NCBI RefSeq assembly: GCF_001667145.1
Contig: NZ_LZIF01000053.1
Coordinates: 1-63,146 of the forward strand
Reading direction: 5' to 3'
Source: Mycobacterium sp. 852002-51971_SCH5477799-a
GTDB taxonomy: Bacteria > Actinomycetota > Actinomycetes > Mycobacteriales > Mycobacteriaceae
Length of the DNA: 63,146 nucleotides
Position 1 is the first letter of the stretch. Each line of letters begins with the position of its first letter. The position numbers and the translations under genes were made by a program. Of this stretch, positions 8,999 to 19,011 are shown piece by piece. The notes beneath the pieces were generated by a model, which did not search any database, was not told the origin of the DNA, and worked only from the letters and a program-made list of their open reading frames with translations.

Positions 8999-9001
8999 CG
9001 G

Positions 9002-9637
9002 TCAGGCGGTCTGCGCCGAGAGCTTCCGGTACTCGAGCACGGTGTCGATGATCCCGTAATCCTTGGCCTCTTCGGCGGTCAGGATCTTGTCCCGGTCGGT
9101 GTCCTTGCGGACCGTCGCGGCGTCCTTGCCGGTGTGGCGGGCCAGCGTGGTCTCCATCAGCGTGCGCATCCGCTCGATCTCGGCGGCCTGGATCTCCAGA
9201 TCGGAGAACTGCCCCTGGATCACCCCCTGCAGCGACGGCTGGTGGATGAGCACCCGAGCGTTGGGCAGCGCCATGCGCTTGCCCGGCGTCCCGGCGGCCA
9301 GCAGCACCGCCGCGGCCGAGGCGGCCTGACCGAGGCAGACCGTCTGGATGTCGGCGCGGACGTACTGCATGGTGTCGTAGATCGCCATCAGCGAGGTGAA
9401 CCCGCCACCGGGCGAGTTGATGTACATGGTGATGTCGCGGTCCGGGTCCAGCGACTCGAGCACCAGCAGCTGCGCCATGATGTCGTTCGCCGAGGCGTCG
9501 TCGACCTGGACACCGAGGAAGATGATGCGTTCCTCGAACAGCTTGTTGTAGGGATTGGACTCCTTGATCCCGAAGCTGGAGTGCTCGATGAACGACGGCA
9601 GGATGTAGCGCGCCTGGGGTTGGGTGTCGGGGTTCAT
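9002..9637 (-). CDS. clpP2: ATP-dependent Clp protease proteolytic subunit ClpP2
   Basis: One of the two serine peptidase rings of the mycobacterial Clp protease. The 211-aa protein has the nucleophile region [11 protein letters not shown], the histidine region [11 protein letters not shown] and the downstream catalytic Asp in [18 protein letters not shown]. The N-terminal segment is longer than that of ClpP1, as usual for ClpP2. Its ATG overlaps the clpP1 stop by 4 nt (ATGA), so the two are translationally coupled and made in matched amounts for the mixed ClpP1-ClpP2 tetradecamer. It is the last gene of tig-clpP1-clpP2. Confidence 0.97.
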   Translation of the reverse strand: MNPDTQPQARYILPSFIEHSSFGIKESNPYNKLFEERIIFLGVQVDDASANDIMAQLLVLESLDPDRDITMYINSPGGGFTSLMAIYDTMQYVRADIQTVCLGQAASAAAVLLAAGTPGKRMALPNARVLIHQPSLQGVIQGQFSDLEIQAAEIERMRTLMETTLARHTGKDAATVRKDTDRDKILTAEEAKDYGIIDTVLEYRKLSAQTA

Positions 9638-10233
9638 CGGGCTTCTCCATTGGTGATGTGGGCGGCGCGGGTGATGATGTGGTCGACGAAGCCGTATTCG
9701 AGGGCTTCCTGCGCGGTGAACCAGCGGTCGCGGTCGGAGTCGGCCTCGATGCGTTCGATCGACTGCCCGGTGAATTCGGCGTTGAGCCGGAACATCTCCT
9801 TTTTGATGACGTGGAACTGCTCGGCCTGGATGGCGATGTCGGCCGCGCTACCGGTCACCCCGCCCAGCGGCTGGTGCATCAGGATGCGGGCGTGCGGCAA
9901 CGCGTACCGCTTGCCCTTGGTGCCGGCGGCCAACAAGAACTCGCCCATCGAGGCGGCCATGCCCATCGCGTAGGTGGCGATGTCACACGGCGCCAGCACC
10001 ATGGTGTCGTAGATCGCCATACCGGCGCTGATCGATCCGCCCGGTGAATTGATGTACAGCGAAATGTCCTTGGTGGCGTCCTCGGCGGCGAGCAGCAGAA
10101 TCTGCGCGCACAGCCGATTGGCGATTTCGTCGCTCACCTCTGAACCCAGGAAGATGATGCGCTCGGACAGCAAGCGCTCATAGACCGAGTCCGTGAGGTT
10201 GAGACCCTGCGAGTTCGAACGCATGTCAGTCAC
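9634..10233 (-). CDS. clpP1: ATP-dependent Clp protease proteolytic subunit ClpP1
   Basis: Partner of ClpP2 in the essential mycobacterial Clp peptidase. Catalytic elements are [14 protein letters not shown] (Ser), [13 protein letters not shown] (His) and the Asp in [10 protein letters not shown] place the start at the GTG at 10233 ([10 protein letters not shown]), giving 199 aa, very close to the M. tuberculosis length. The frame stays open upstream to 10314, but that extension is unlike known ClpP1. The gene follows tig by 106 bases, a spacer that could hold its own promoter (the clpP1P2 operon is ClgR-controlled in M. tuberculosis). It overlaps clpP2 by 4 nt. Confidence 0.97.
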   Translation of the reverse strand: MTDMRSNSQGLNLTDSVYERLLSERIIFLGSEVSDEIANRLCAQILLLAAEDATKDISLYINSPGGSISAGMAIYDTMVLAPCDIATYAMGMAASMGEFLLAAGTKGKRYALPHARILMHQPLGGVTGSAADIAIQAEQFHVIKKEMFRLNAEFTGQSIERIEADSDRDRWFTAQEALEYGFVDHIITRAAHITNGEAR

Positions 10234-10339
10234 GACTGGGTTACCTGCTTTCTCAAGATCTGTATTCACGACACTAGCCAACCGAGTCCGCTGTTTCGCG
10301 GCCACGCACCCCACGTTCGCTCACAGCTTCATGGCGCGG

Positions 10340-11734
10340 TCACTCCCCGGCGCCGGGCTCTTCGGGCTCATCGGCCTCAGCTTCGCCAACCGCCTCGGCC
10401 TCGTCGGCCTCCGAGCCCCTGCCGAAGAACTCACTGGTGTCGATGGCGTTTCCGGCGGTATCGGTAACGGTCGCTGCCCGGATCACCTCGGCGATGGCCA
10501 GCGTCCGGCGCACATCGGCGAACATGGCCGGCAGCTGGTTGTTCTCCTGGAGGTAGGCCAACAGCTGCTGGGGCTCGATGCCGTATTGCCGCGAGGTAGC
10601 CACCAGGCGCTCGGTCAGGTCGTCCTGGCCAACCTGGACCTGTAGCTCGTCGGCCAGGGCGTCCAGCAGCAGCTGGCGTTTGACGTCCGTCTCGGCGGCG
10701 GTGCGCGTCTCGGTCTCGAATTCTTCACGCGACTTGCCCTGCTGGGCCAGCACCTCTTCGAGCTTGGATTCGTCGTGGTCAAGGCTGTGCAGGGCATCGT
10801 GCAGGGCGCTATCGACCTGGGCCTTGACGATCGCCTCCGGGAGCGGCACGTCGACCTGCTCGAGCAGTGCGTCGAGGGCGGCCTCCCGAATGTTTTCGGC
10901 CTGCTGAGCACGCTTGGTGCGACCGACCTGCTCGCGCAGGTTGGCCTTCAGCTCCTCGATGGTGTCGAACTCGCTCGCCAGTTGCGCGAACTCGTCGTCC
11001 GGCTCGGGCAGCTCACGTTCCTTGATCGACTTGACCGTGACGGTCACCTGCGCGTCCTTGCCCGCGTGCTCGCCGGTCGCCAGCTGCGCGGTGAACTCCT
11101 TGGGTTCGTCGACCGACAAACCGATCAGGGCCTCGTCCAGGCCCGCGATGAGCCGGCCCGAGCCGACCTCGTGGGACAGGCCTTCGGCGGCGGCGCCCGG
11201 GATCTCTTCGCCGTCGATGGTGGCCGACAGGTCGATCGAGACGAAATCACCGTCGGCGACGGGTCGGTCAACACCGGTCAACGTGCCGAATCGGGCACGC
11301 AGAGACTGCAGTTCGGCGTCCACGTCGTCGTCGCTGACCTCGATCGGGTCCACCGAGACCTTGAGCTCGCCGGGGTCCGGCAGGGTGAGCTGGGGGCGCA
11401 CGTCGACCTCGGCTGTGAAGGCTAGCTCCTCGCCGTACTCCTTTTTGGTGACCTCGATCTCGGGCTGGCCCAGCGGGTGCACCTCCGACTCGGCGACGGC
11501 CTGCCCGTACCGCGCGGGCAGCGCCTCATTGACAACCTGATCGAGCATCGCCTCGCGCCCGAACCTCGCCTCCAGCAACTTCGCCGGCGCCTTGCCCGGC
11601 CGGAAGCCAGGCAGTCGCACCTGCCGGGCCAGCTCCTTGTACGCGCGCTGGAAGTCGGGTTCGAGTTCGGAGAAGGGAACCTCCACGTTGATGCGCACCC
11701 GGGTGGGGCTCAACTGCTCGACGGTGCTCTTCAC
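10340..11734 (-). CDS. tig: Trigger factor (ribosome-associated chaperone and prolyl isomerase)
   Basis: Trigger factor binds the ribosome exit tunnel and shields nascent chains. The 464-aa protein has the N-terminal ribosome-binding domain with the signature GFRPGKAP near residue 45, a central FKBP-type domain (about residues 160-240) and a long helical C-terminal arm, then an acidic Glu/Ala tail. The start is the GTG at 11734 ([13 protein letters not shown]), which has a strong TTGAGGAGC site seven bases upstream; a longer open frame starts 12 codons earlier but lacks this support. It leads the tig-clpP1-clpP2 cluster. Orthologue of Rv2462c. Confidence 0.96.
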   Translation of the reverse strand: MKSTVEQLSPTRVRINVEVPFSELEPDFQRAYKELARQVRLPGFRPGKAPAKLLEARFGREAMLDQVVNEALPARYGQAVAESEVHPLGQPEIEVTKKEYGEELAFTAEVDVRPQLTLPDPGELKVSVDPIEVSDDDVDAELQSLRARFGTLTGVDRPVADGDFVSIDLSATIDGEEIPGAAAEGLSHEVGSGRLIAGLDEALIGLSVDEPKEFTAQLATGEHAGKDAQVTVTVKSIKERELPEPDDEFAQLASEFDTIEELKANLREQVGRTKRAQQAENIREAALDALLEQVDVPLPEAIVKAQVDSALHDALHSLDHDESKLEEVLAQQGKSREEFETETRTAAETDVKRQLLLDALADELQVQVGQDDLTERLVATSRQYGIEPQQLLAYLQENNQLPAMFADVRRTLAIAEVIRAATVTDTAGNAIDTSEFFGRGSEADEAEAVGEAEADEPEEPGAGE

Positions 11735-11812
11735 GGGTGTGCTCCTCAATGCTCGTTCGTTACTCGTCATTGCCGCCGGTGAGTCCTGCTCAGGGCACCG
11801 GGCCGGTCGTGC

Positions 11813-11889
11813 TGGTCGGGGTGACAGGATTTGAACCTGCGGCCTTCCGCTCCCAAAGCGGATGCGCTACCAAGCTGCGCTACACCCCG
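11813..11889 (-). tRNA. tRNA-Pro (anticodon TGG)
   Basis: Read on the minus strand the gene begins CGGGGTGTAGCGCAGC and has anticodon loop CTTTGGGAG, a T arm with GGTTCAAATCC and a 7-bp acceptor stem (CGGGGTG with CACCCCG). The discriminator is A and the CCA end is encoded. It lies between tig and the divergent tRNA-Gly. Confidence 0.95.
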
Positions 11890-12037
11890 CGCTGACCTCG
11901 ATGATCCTAAGGCCCCTCAACACCGGGTTGGCCACGGGCTTCGCTGCGACGTCGCAGACCTCACGGAGCGATCACAAAACCGAGTCGATTAGATTTGATC
12001 TTTGTCGCCAGCTACAGTCACGCTCGACTGAATACAT

Positions 12038-12108
12038 GCGGGCGTAGCTCAATGGTAGAGCCCTAGTCTTCCAAACTAGCTACGCGGGTTCGATTCCCGT
12101 CGCCCGCT
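12038..12108 (+). tRNA. tRNA-Gly (anticodon TCC)
   Basis: Starts GCGGGCGTAGCTCAATGG. The anticodon arm is CTAGT-CTTCCAA-ACTAG with anticodon TCC, the T arm is GCGGG-TTCGATT-CCCGT, and the acceptor stem closes with CGCCCGC plus discriminator T. No CCA is encoded. It lies 32 bases before lipP. Confidence 0.95.
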
Positions 12109-12140
12109 CGGGCTAACTATCTGCTCGATAGAAAGGCGCC

Positions 12141-13331
12141 ATGAGCGACCTGTTGACCGACGCGTCTATCCATGGCTCATGCGCCTCGGAGTTCGTCGGC
12201 GTTCGCGACGCGTTCGAGCGCAATTTCACCCACGGCGATGAAGTCGGCGCGGCCGTCGCCGTGTGGGTCGACGGGACTCTGGTCGTCGATCTGTGGGGTG
12301 GCTGGGCCGACGCGGCCCGTACCCGGCCCTGGCAGCAGAACACCCTGACCACCGTGCTGTCGGGCACCAAGGGCCTCTCGGCCACCTGCGTGCACCAACT
12401 CGCCGACCGCGGGGAGCTGGACCTGCACGCTCCCGTCGCGCACTACTGGCCCGAGTTCGCCCAGGCGGGCAAACAGGACATCACGTTGGCGATGGTGATG
12501 AGCCACCGATCCGGGGTGATCGGCCCGCGCACCCGGCTGCGGTGGGAACAGGTAGCCGACTGGGACTACGTCTGCGAACAACTGGCCGCCGCCGAGCCGT
12601 GGTGGAAGCCGGACACCGCGCAGGGCTACCACATGACCACCTTCGGTTTCATCACGGGCGAGGTGTTCCGTCGAGTCACGGGCCGCACCATCGGCCAATA
12701 CCTGCGTACCGAGATCGCCGAACCCTTAGGCGCCGACGTCCATATCGGGTTGCCGTTGAGCGAGCAACACCGCTGTGCCGAGCGGGTCAACAAACCGCAC
12801 GCCCGCGATCTGCTGGCCGACGCGAAGGCCCCCGACTACCCGACCAGCCTGGCCGAGCACCCCAAGGCGGGACTGTCCATCTCCATGGGGTTCGCCCCCG
12901 ATGACGAACTCGGCTCGCACGATCTGAATCTGTGGCGTGAACTCGAGTTCCCGGGCACTAACGGGCAGGTGTCGGCGCTGGGACTGGCGACGTTCTACAA
13001 CGCGCTCGCGCAGGAGAAGCTGCTCAGTCGCGAGCACATGGATCTGGTGCGGGTGTGCCGGGGCGGGCAGGACACCGATCTGGTGCTGGGACCGCGGGTC
13101 GCCGACCACGGCTGGGGGTTGGGTTACATGCTCAATCAGCGGTGCGTCAACGGGCCCAACCCCCGGATCTTCGGCCACGGCGGACTGGGCGGCTCGTTCG
13201 GATTCGTCGACTTAGAGCACCGCATCGGCTACGCGTATGTGGCCAATCACTTCGACCCGACCAAGGCCAACGCCGACCCCCGCAGCCTGGTTTTGTCCAA
13301 CGAGGTCTACTCCGCGCTCGGAGTTATCTAG
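12141..13331 (+). CDS. lipP: Serine-hydrolase esterase/beta-lactamase-fold protein LipP
   Basis: A 396-aa protein of the class C beta-lactamase/EstB esterase fold. The nucleophile motif SxxK appears as SGTKG near residue 75 (LSGTKGLSATCVHQLAD), with a Tyr motif further on and a C-terminal HGGLGGSFGF box matching the third conserved motif. It has no signal peptide, so it is probably cytoplasmic. Members hydrolyse short-chain esters; true beta-lactamase activity is not implied. The ATG follows AAAGG. A strong hairpin terminator lies just downstream. Orthologue of Rv2463. Confidence 0.88.
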   Translation: MSDLLTDASIHGSCASEFVGVRDAFERNFTHGDEVGAAVAVWVDGTLVVDLWGGWADAARTRPWQQNTLTTVLSGTKGLSATCVHQLADRGELDLHAPVAHYWPEFAQAGKQDITLAMVMSHRSGVIGPRTRLRWEQVADWDYVCEQLAAAEPWWKPDTAQGYHMTTFGFITGEVFRRVTGRTIGQYLRTEIAEPLGADVHIGLPLSEQHRCAERVNKPHARDLLADAKAPDYPTSLAEHPKAGLSISMGFAPDDELGSHDLNLWRELEFPGTNGQVSALGLATFYNALAQEKLLSREHMDLVRVCRGGQDTDLVLGPRVADHGWGLGYMLNQRCVNGPNPRIFGHGGLGGSFGFVDLEHRIGYAYVANHFDPTKANADPRSLVLSNEVYSALGVI

Positions 13332-13340
13332 AACTGAACG

Positions 13341-13371
13341 CAAACGCGCCCTGCCTGGCAGGGCGCGTTTG
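13341..13371. terminator. Bidirectional terminator between lipP and the repeat protein gene
   Basis: CAAACGCGCCCTGCC (13341-13355) and GGCAGGGCGCGTTTG (13357-13371) are perfect 15-base complements around one T, giving a very stable stem. A T-rich stretch with TTTTTT follows on the + side. It separates convergent genes, so it can end both transcripts. Confidence 0.85.
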
Positions 13372-13391
13372 GTTTGCGTGAGTTTTTTGGA

Positions 13392-13745
13392 TCAGGGGTG
13401 CCAGCCGGGAGGCGGCGGCCCGCCCGGGCCCCACTGTCCGGGGCCACCCGGGCCCCACTGACCGGGGCCACCCGGGCCCCACTGACCGGGGCCGCCCGGG
13501 CCCCACTGACCGCCTGGGTGGTCGCGGTCCCAATCGGGATTACCCGGTCCCCAGCCCTCGTGGCGCCAGTCGTGGCAGTTGTTCCAGTCCCAGTTGTTGC
13601 CCCAGCCCGGGTCCCACCACTCACCCGGACACCATTGCGGGAAGGGTCCGGGGTGAGCCTGCGCCTCAGTTGCGACGCCCAAGCCCGCCAAGCCCAGCCC
13701 GCCGATCGCGACGGCCGTAGCGGCCAAACGTGGAAGAGTTTTCAC
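13392..13745 (-). CDS. Small exported Gly/Trp/Pro-repeat protein of unknown function
   Basis: I do not recognise a characterised family. The frame from a GTG at 13745 gives 117 aa: a clean signal peptide (VKTLPRLAATAVAIGG..., cleavage near AQA-HP), then a mature part with no lysine and rich in Trp, Gly, Pro, Asn and Asp (QWCPGEWWDPGWGNN), two Cys that could form a disulfide, and a C-terminal array of about four GGPGQWGP repeats. It is probably secreted or cell-wall associated. The open frame continues upstream antisense to other DNA, but the signal peptide fixes the start. The ribosome-binding site is weak and overlaps a GGTAGACCTACC palindrome. Similar small Trp/Gly-rich exported proteins occur in mycobacteria. 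Confidence 0.7.
   Translation of the reverse strand: MKTLPRLAATAVAIGGLGLAGLGVATEAQAHPGPFPQWCPGEWWDPGWGNNWDWNNCHDWRHEGWGPGNPDWDRDHPGGQWGPGGPGQWGPGGPGQWGPGGPGQWGPGGPPPPGWHP
13423..13518. repeat. 24-bp tandem repeat encoding the GGPGQWGP array
   Basis: About four copies of a 24-base unit (CCCGGGCCCCACTGACCGGG and four more bases). Copies at 13423, 13447 and 13471 differ at one or two positions and the fourth (13495) is partial. Each unit encodes eight residues of the exported protein. Copy number is likely to vary between strains. Confidence 0.85.
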
Positions 13746-13855
13746 ACGGGTAGGTCTACCCGCATCGATGCTTTGGCTAAACAATCGGCGCCAGTGTTTC
13801 GAGCTGAGACTTTCATGCCAATCCGCTTTGCGCCCTGCCGGTCGGTCCGGTTCCC

Positions 13856-14662
13856 TCACTGTTGGCATGTCGGGCACCAGAAGACGTTTCGGCCCTCCAG
13901 CACCGTCGTGCGGATCGGGTCGCCCGACACGCGGCAGGGTTCGCCGGTGCGCCGATAGACGTAGGTGCGGGGCCGATCGGGCCGATACGACGGCGCGCCG
14001 TGGTCGTGTTCGGGCCGCACCACGATGATCTTGCCCCGGCGCAGTCCGACCTTCATCAGCGCGACCAGATCGGTCCAGGCCGCGTCGAACTCGTCCTCGC
14101 CGACGTCGCGGCCGGGCCGGAACGGGTCGATCTGGTGACGGAACAGTAACTCGCTGCGATAGACGTTGCCCACGCCGGCCATCACCGTCTGATCCATCAG
14201 CAGCGCGCCAATGGGCCTGCGGGACTTGGCAATCCGCTTCCACGCCCAGGATGGATCGGCGTCGCTGCGCAGCGGGTCGGGGCCAAGCCTGGCTAGCACG
14301 GAGCTGACCTGGCCTTCGTCGATGACTTCGCACACCGTCGGGCCGCGCAAGTCGGTACTGTGGCCGGCGCCGATCATGCGCATCCGCACCTGCCCGACTG
14401 CCTCGGGCAACAACCCGTCGCCGGGCCGTTCCCATTCCGTGAAAGCCCCGTAGAGCCCGAGATGCACGTGCACGATCGGGCCGCCGGTGTAGTGGTGGAA
14501 CAGGTGTTTGCCCCACGCGCTGGTGCGCCACAGCACGCGGCCGTCGACCATGGCGGCCGCGTCAGCGAAGCGGCCCTGTGGGCTGGAAACCGCGACGGGG
14601 GCGCCGGCGTAACGGCGTTGGTGCAGCCGGGCCAGCCGGTGCAGGGTATGCCCTTCGGGCAC
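13856..14662 (-). CDS. nei: Fpg/Nei-family DNA glycosylase (Nei1 type)
   Basis: Endonuclease VIII-type enzymes excise oxidised pyrimidines and nick abasic sites. The 268-aa protein begins with the catalytic MPEGHT (Pro1/Glu2 after Met removal), has the helix-two-turn-helix region with GVGNVYRSELLF and ends in a zinc-finger-like segment. The second zinc cysteine is missing: the segment reads GEPCRVSGDP, where the family has C-x2-C, and the later pair is WCPTCQ. A Ser replaces that Cys (codon TCG). Zinc may be held by three Cys plus another ligand, or the finger may be weakened. The rpiB gene lies 18 bases upstream in the same direction. Orthologue of Rv2464c. Confidence 0.9.
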   Translation of the reverse strand: MPEGHTLHRLARLHQRRYAGAPVAVSSPQGRFADAAAMVDGRVLWRTSAWGKHLFHHYTGGPIVHVHLGLYGAFTEWERPGDGLLPEAVGQVRMRMIGAGHSTDLRGPTVCEVIDEGQVSSVLARLGPDPLRSDADPSWAWKRIAKSRRPIGALLMDQTVMAGVGNVYRSELLFRHQIDPFRPGRDVGEDEFDAAWTDLVALMKVGLRRGKIIVVRPEHDHGAPSYRPDRPRTYVYRRTGEPCRVSGDPIRTTVLEGRNVFWCPTCQQ

Positions 14663-14680
14663 GCGCAGACCTTTCCGGCG

Positions 14681-15160
<480 letters not shown>

Positions 15161-15196
15161 GCCCGCAATACTTACACAGCCACCCGCCGAGTCGGT

Positions 15197-15222
15197 GGCG
15201 GCGATCGCGCAGGATCGCCGCC
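15197..15222 (-). terminator. Hairpin after the DsbA-like gene
   Basis: GGCGGCGATC (15197-15206) and GATCGCCGCC (15213-15222) form a perfect 10-bp stem with a 6-base loop, eight bases past the stop of the DsbA-like gene. No U-run follows, which is common for mycobacterial hairpin terminators. It could partly insulate rpiB. Confidence 0.6.
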
Positions 15223-15229
15223 CTACCGT

Positions 15230-15853
15230 CTAGTCGAATTCGGGTTTCTCGTCGCGGCTGCGCTTGAGCTCGAAGAAATGCGGATACGACGCGAAGGCCA
15301 CCGAGGCGTCCCACAGCTTGCCCGCTTCCTCACCGCGCGGAATCTTGGAGAGCACCGGCCCGAAGAAGGCCACATCGTTGACGTGAATGGTCGGGGTGCC
15401 GACGTCGTCGCCCACCGCATCCATGCCGGCGTGGTGGCTCTTGCGCAGCGCCTCGTCGTACTCGTCGCTGTTCGCGGCCTCCGCCAACTCGGCCGGCAAG
15501 CCCACCTCCGCCAGCGACTGCTTGATGACGTCATCCAAGTCTTTGTTGCCCTTGTTGTGAATTTGGGTGCCCATCGCGGTGTACAGCGGCGCGAGGACCT
15601 CGGCACCGTGGGCCTGCTCGGCCGCGATCGCCACCCGCACCGGGCCGAAGGCCTTCGCCAACCGGTCGCGGTATTCGTCAGGCAGACCCTCCCGGTTTTC
15701 GTTGAGCACGGCCAAGCTCATCACGTGGAAGTTGACGTCGATGTCGCGAACCTGCTCCACCTCGAGGATCCAGCGCGAGGTGATCCACGCCCACGGACAT
15801 AGCGGATCGAACCAAAAATCGGCTTTGTTCTTCGCGGCGGCGGTCGCAGGCAT
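15230..15853 (-). CDS. Mycothiol-dependent DsbA-like oxidoreductase (Rv2466c family)
   Basis: A thioredoxin-fold DsbA-family protein of 207 aa, exactly the length of Rv2466c, a mycothiol-dependent reductase that protects against oxidative stress and activates some nitro prodrugs. I chose the ATG at 15853 because a GAAAGGA site precedes it and the protein then starts just before [11 protein letters not shown]. The active site reads CPWA, not CPWC: the resolving cysteine is Ala (codon GCG). The other hallmarks are kept: the helical insertion with [10 protein letters not shown], the cis-Pro loop GTPTIHV and the C-terminal [16 protein letters not shown]. It probably works by a monothiol mechanism with mycothiol. 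It diverges from pepN across 91 bases. Confidence 0.88.
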   Translation of the reverse strand: MPATAAAKNKADFWFDPLCPWAWITSRWILEVEQVRDIDVNFHVMSLAVLNENREGLPDEYRDRLAKAFGPVRVAIAAEQAHGAEVLAPLYTAMGTQIHNKGNKDLDDVIKQSLAEVGLPAELAEAANSDEYDEALRKSHHAGMDAVGDDVGTPTIHVNDVAFFGPVLSKIPRGEEAGKLWDASVAFASYPHFFELKRSRDEKPEFD

Positions 15854-15932
15854 GGCGGGTCCTTTCGTCGGTTGAAAGTCTGATCTGCACAACCGTAGGC
15901 GTCTACGTCCTGTTCCCGATCTGCCCGACCCG

Positions 15933-15938
15933 TAAGTT
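15933..15938 (+). promoter_or_regulatory. Leaderless -10 box for pepN
   Basis: TAAGTT (TANNNT) lies six bases before the GTG start codon at 15945 and no Shine-Dalgarno sequence is present, so transcription probably starts at the GTG. Confidence 0.5.
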
Positions 15939-15944
15939 GGACAT

Positions 15945-18524
15945 GTGGCTCTCCCCAACCTCACCCGCGAACAAGCAGTCGAGCGCGCCGCCCTCATCAC
16001 CGTCGCCAGCTATCAGATCGACCTCGATCTCACCGACGGCTCCGGCGCGCCCGGCGAACGGACCTTCCGCTCGGTCACCACGGTGGTGTTCGACGCGCTT
16101 GCCGGCGCCGACTCGGTCATCGACATCGCCGCCGACACCATCCGCAGCGCCACGCTCAACGGGCGCGATCTGGATGTCTCCGGCTACGACGAGTCGACGG
16201 GCATTCCCTTGCGCGGGCTGGCCGACCGCAACGTCGTCGTCGTCGATGCGGACTGCCACTACTCCAACACCGGAGAGGGGCTGCATCGATTCGTCGACCC
16301 GGTGGACAACGAGACCTATCTGTACTCACAGTTCGAAACCGCCGATGCCAAGCGCATGTTCGCGTGCTTCGACCAGCCGGACCTGAAGGCGACGTTCGAT
16401 ATGCGAGTGATCGCGCCCGCGCATTGGAAGGTGATCTCCAATGGCGCGACGGTGTCGGTGATCGACGGCCTGCACACCTTCGCCACCACGCCGCGGATGA
16501 GCACCTACCTGGTCGCGTTGATCGCAGGCCCATACGCCGAGTGGAACGACACCTACACCGACGAGCACGGCGAGATCCCGCTGGGCATCTTCTGCCGCTC
16601 CTCACTGGCCCAACACATGGACGCCGAGCGGCTCTTCACCCAGACCAAGCAGGGATTTGGCTTCTACCACAACAACTTCGGCATGCCCTACGCATTCGGG
16701 AAATACGATCAGCTGTTCGTCCCCGAATTCAACGCCGGCGCAATGGAAAACGCGGGCGCGGTGACGTTCCTCGAGGACTACGTCTTTCGCAGCAAGGTCA
16801 CCCGGGCCTCCTACGAGCGGCGCGCCGAGACCGTGCTCCACGAGATGGCGCACATGTGGTTCGGGGACTTGGTCACCATGACGTGGTGGGACGACCTGTG
16901 GCTGAACGAGTCGTTCGCGACCTTCTCATCGGTGCTGTGCCAAAGCGAGGCAACCGAGTTCACCGAGGCGTGGACGACTTTTGCGACCGTCGAGAAGTCG
17001 TGGGCGTACCGCCAAGACCAGTTGCCTTCGACACATCCGATCGCCGCGGACATCCCCGACCTGGCCGCGGTCGAGGTGAACTTCGACGGCATCACCTATG
17101 CCAAAGGCGCTTCGGTGCTCAAGCAGCTCGTCGCCTACGTCGGCTTGGAGCACTTCCTGGCCGGGCTGCGTGATTACTTCCGGGCCCACGCGTTCGGCAA
17201 CGCCACGTTCGACGATCTGGTCGCTGCCCTGGAGCGGGCGTCGGGACGTGACCTGTCCGACTGGGGTCAGCAGTGGCTGAAGACGACCGGACTGAACACG
17301 TTGCGGGCGGAGTTCGACGTCGACGACAACGGCGAGTTCACCCGGTTCGCGGTGAGCCAGAGCGGTGCCGCTCCGGGTGCCGGCGAGACCCGCGTGCACC
17401 GGCTGGCGGTCGGGATCTACGACGACGACGGGACCGGCAAGCTGGTGCGGGTGCACCGCGAGGAACTCGACGTCGAGGGTCCCGTCACGGAAGTCCCTGC
17501 GCTGGTTGGTGTTTCGCGTGGCCGGCTGGTGCTGGTCAATGACGACGACCTGACCTACTGCTCGCTGCGGCTGGACGCCGAGTCGCTGCACACCGCGCTG
17601 GAGCGCATCGCCGACATCGCCGAGCCGCTGCCGCGGTCGCTGGTCTGGTCGGCCGCCTGGGAGATGACGCGCGAGGCCGAACTGCGCGCCCGCGACTTCG
17701 TGGCCCTGGTCATGGGCGGCGTGCACGCCGAGTCCGAGGTCGGTGTGGCACAGCGGCTGCTGCTGCAGGCGCAGACGGCCCTGACGTCATACGCCGAGCA
17801 AGGCTGGGCGCGCGAGCACGGCTGGCCGCAGTTCGCCGACCGGCTCTTGGAGTTGGCGCGTGGCGCGCAGCCCGGCTCCGATCATCAACTCGCCTTCGTC
17901 AACACGCTGTGCTCATCGGTGCTATCGGCCAGTCATGTTGCGACACTGGCGAACCTGCTCGACCGCGGCCCCGCCGAGTCAGGACTGGCCGGCCTCGAGG
18001 TCGACACGGACCTGCGGTGGCGGATCGTCACGGCGCTGGCCACCGCGGGCAAGGTCGACGCCGACGGGCCCGCGACACCGTTCATCGATGCCGAGATTGC
18101 GCGCGACCCGACCGCCGCCGGCAAGCGCCACGGCGCCCAGGCCGCGACGGCGCGACCACAGTTGCCGGTCAAGGAGGCGGCCTGGACGACGGTGGTCGAG
18201 GACGACACCCTGGCGAACATCACCGCCCGATCGATCATCGCGGGTATCGCCCCGCCCGGGCAGGCCGACTTGCTCAAGCCGTTCACCGGACGCTATTTCG
18301 AGGCGATCTCCGGGGTCTGGGCACGCCGCTCGAGCGAGGTGGCCCAGACCGTCGTGATCGGCCTGTACCCGCACTGGGACATCAGCGACGACGGCGTCGC
18401 CGCCGCGGACAAGTTCCTGTCCGACCCGCAGGTGCCGGCCGCGTTGCGACGCCTCGTCCTCGAGGGCCAGGCGGGGGTGAAGCGTTCGTTGCGAGCGCGC
18501 CGGTTCGACGCCGCCGAGGGCTGA
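15945..18524 (+). CDS. pepN: Aminopeptidase N (M1 family zinc metallopeptidase)
   Basis: Removes N-terminal amino acids from peptides in the cytoplasm. The 859-aa protein has the N-terminal saddle domain, the exopeptidase motif GAMENAG near residue 265, zinc site [10 protein letters not shown] with the third ligand Glu in LWLNESFA, and the long helical ERAP1-like C-terminal domain. Length is normal for the Lys-type actinobacterial PepN. The start is GTG, predicted leaderless. It could act downstream of Clp in peptide recycling, which is an inference. Orthologue of Rv2467. Confidence 0.96.
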   Translation: MALPNLTREQAVERAALITVASYQIDLDLTDGSGAPGERTFRSVTTVVFDALAGADSVIDIAADTIRSATLNGRDLDVSGYDESTGIPLRGLADRNVVVVDADCHYSNTGEGLHRFVDPVDNETYLYSQFETADAKRMFACFDQPDLKATFDMRVIAPAHWKVISNGATVSVIDGLHTFATTPRMSTYLVALIAGPYAEWNDTYTDEHGEIPLGIFCRSSLAQHMDAERLFTQTKQGFGFYHNNFGMPYAFGKYDQLFVPEFNAGAMENAGAVTFLEDYVFRSKVTRASYERRAETVLHEMAHMWFGDLVTMTWWDDLWLNESFATFSSVLCQSEATEFTEAWTTFATVEKSWAYRQDQLPSTHPIAADIPDLAAVEVNFDGITYAKGASVLKQLVAYVGLEHFLAGLRDYFRAHAFGNATFDDLVAALERASGRDLSDWGQQWLKTTGLNTLRAEFDVDDNGEFTRFAVSQSGAAPGAGETRVHRLAVGIYDDDGTGKLVRVHREELDVEGPVTEVPALVGVSRGRLVLVNDDDLTYCSLRLDAESLHTALERIADIAEPLPRSLVWSAAWEMTREAELRARDFVALVMGGVHAESEVGVAQRLLLQAQTALTSYAEQGWAREHGWPQFADRLLELARGAQPGSDHQLAFVNTLCSSVLSASHVATLANLLDRGPAESGLAGLEVDTDLRWRIVTALATAGKVDADGPATPFIDAEIARDPTAAGKRHGAQAATARPQLPVKEAAWTTVVEDDTLANITARSIIAGIAPPGQADLLKPFTGRYFEAISGVWARRSSEVAQTVVIGLYPHWDISDDGVAAADKFLSDPQVPAALRRLVLEGQAGVKRSLRARRFDAAEG

Positions 18525-18543
18525 GCTCTCCTGTCCGGTAGAG

Positions 18544-19011
18544 CTAGGCCGGCGAAATACCGGCGCTCAGCACGCGAATCGCGCTGACCAGGCCGTCGAC
18601 CAGGTCGCCGCGCTCGAACGCCGAAGATGCGGCGGCGACACCCAGCGGTGCGGCCGACTCGGCACCGCGGCCGCGAACCTGCGTGCCGTAGACCACCTCG
18701 ATGACCTTCTGGTCGGGCGAGACGGCCAGCAGCACTGCGTTTTCCGGCGTCGGCACGTCGGCCAGGATCTCGCGGGCCCGCGCGGCGGTGTCGCTGCCCA
18801 GGTCGCCCAGATAGATCGCGAAGCGCGTCTTGGACGCCCGCGAGCCGAACTTCAGGGCATCGTCCACGGCGACCAGGTCTTTGGTCGAGAACGGGAATTG
18901 CACCGAGAGTTCGCCCGGCTCGGTGACTCCGGAGATCCGTCCGCTCGTGGTGATCACCGAGCCGTGGGGCAGCTCGGTTGGTTCCTTGGTCGCTACCTCA
19001 CCACGTGCCAC
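18544..19011 (-). CDS. DUF5130 protein (Rv2468c family)
   Basis: A 155-aa protein of the actinobacterial DUF5130 family, with a TPM-like alpha/beta fold inferred from the pattern [20 protein letters not shown] and [19 protein letters not shown]. No transmembrane segment is obvious. I prefer the GTG at 19011 because GGAGG lies nine bases upstream; the frame stays open to an ATG at 19056. Either way the start overlaps the end of the preceding gene, so translation is coupled. Its companion appears to be a cytochrome aa3 oxidase subunit, so a role at the respiratory supercomplex is plausible but unproven. Confidence 0.75.
   Translation of the reverse strand: MARGEVATKEPTELPHGSVITTSGRISGVTEPGELSVQFPFSTKDLVAVDDALKFGSRASKTRFAIYLGDLGSDTAARAREILADVPTPENAVLLAVSPDQKVIEVVYGTQVRGRGAESAAPLGVAAASSAFERGDLVDGLVSAIRVLSAGISPA

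Noticed and set aside
10250..10314. ClgR box upstream of clpP1
   Set aside because: CGCTGTTTCGCG resembles the motif but the spacing differs by one base, so I did not call it.
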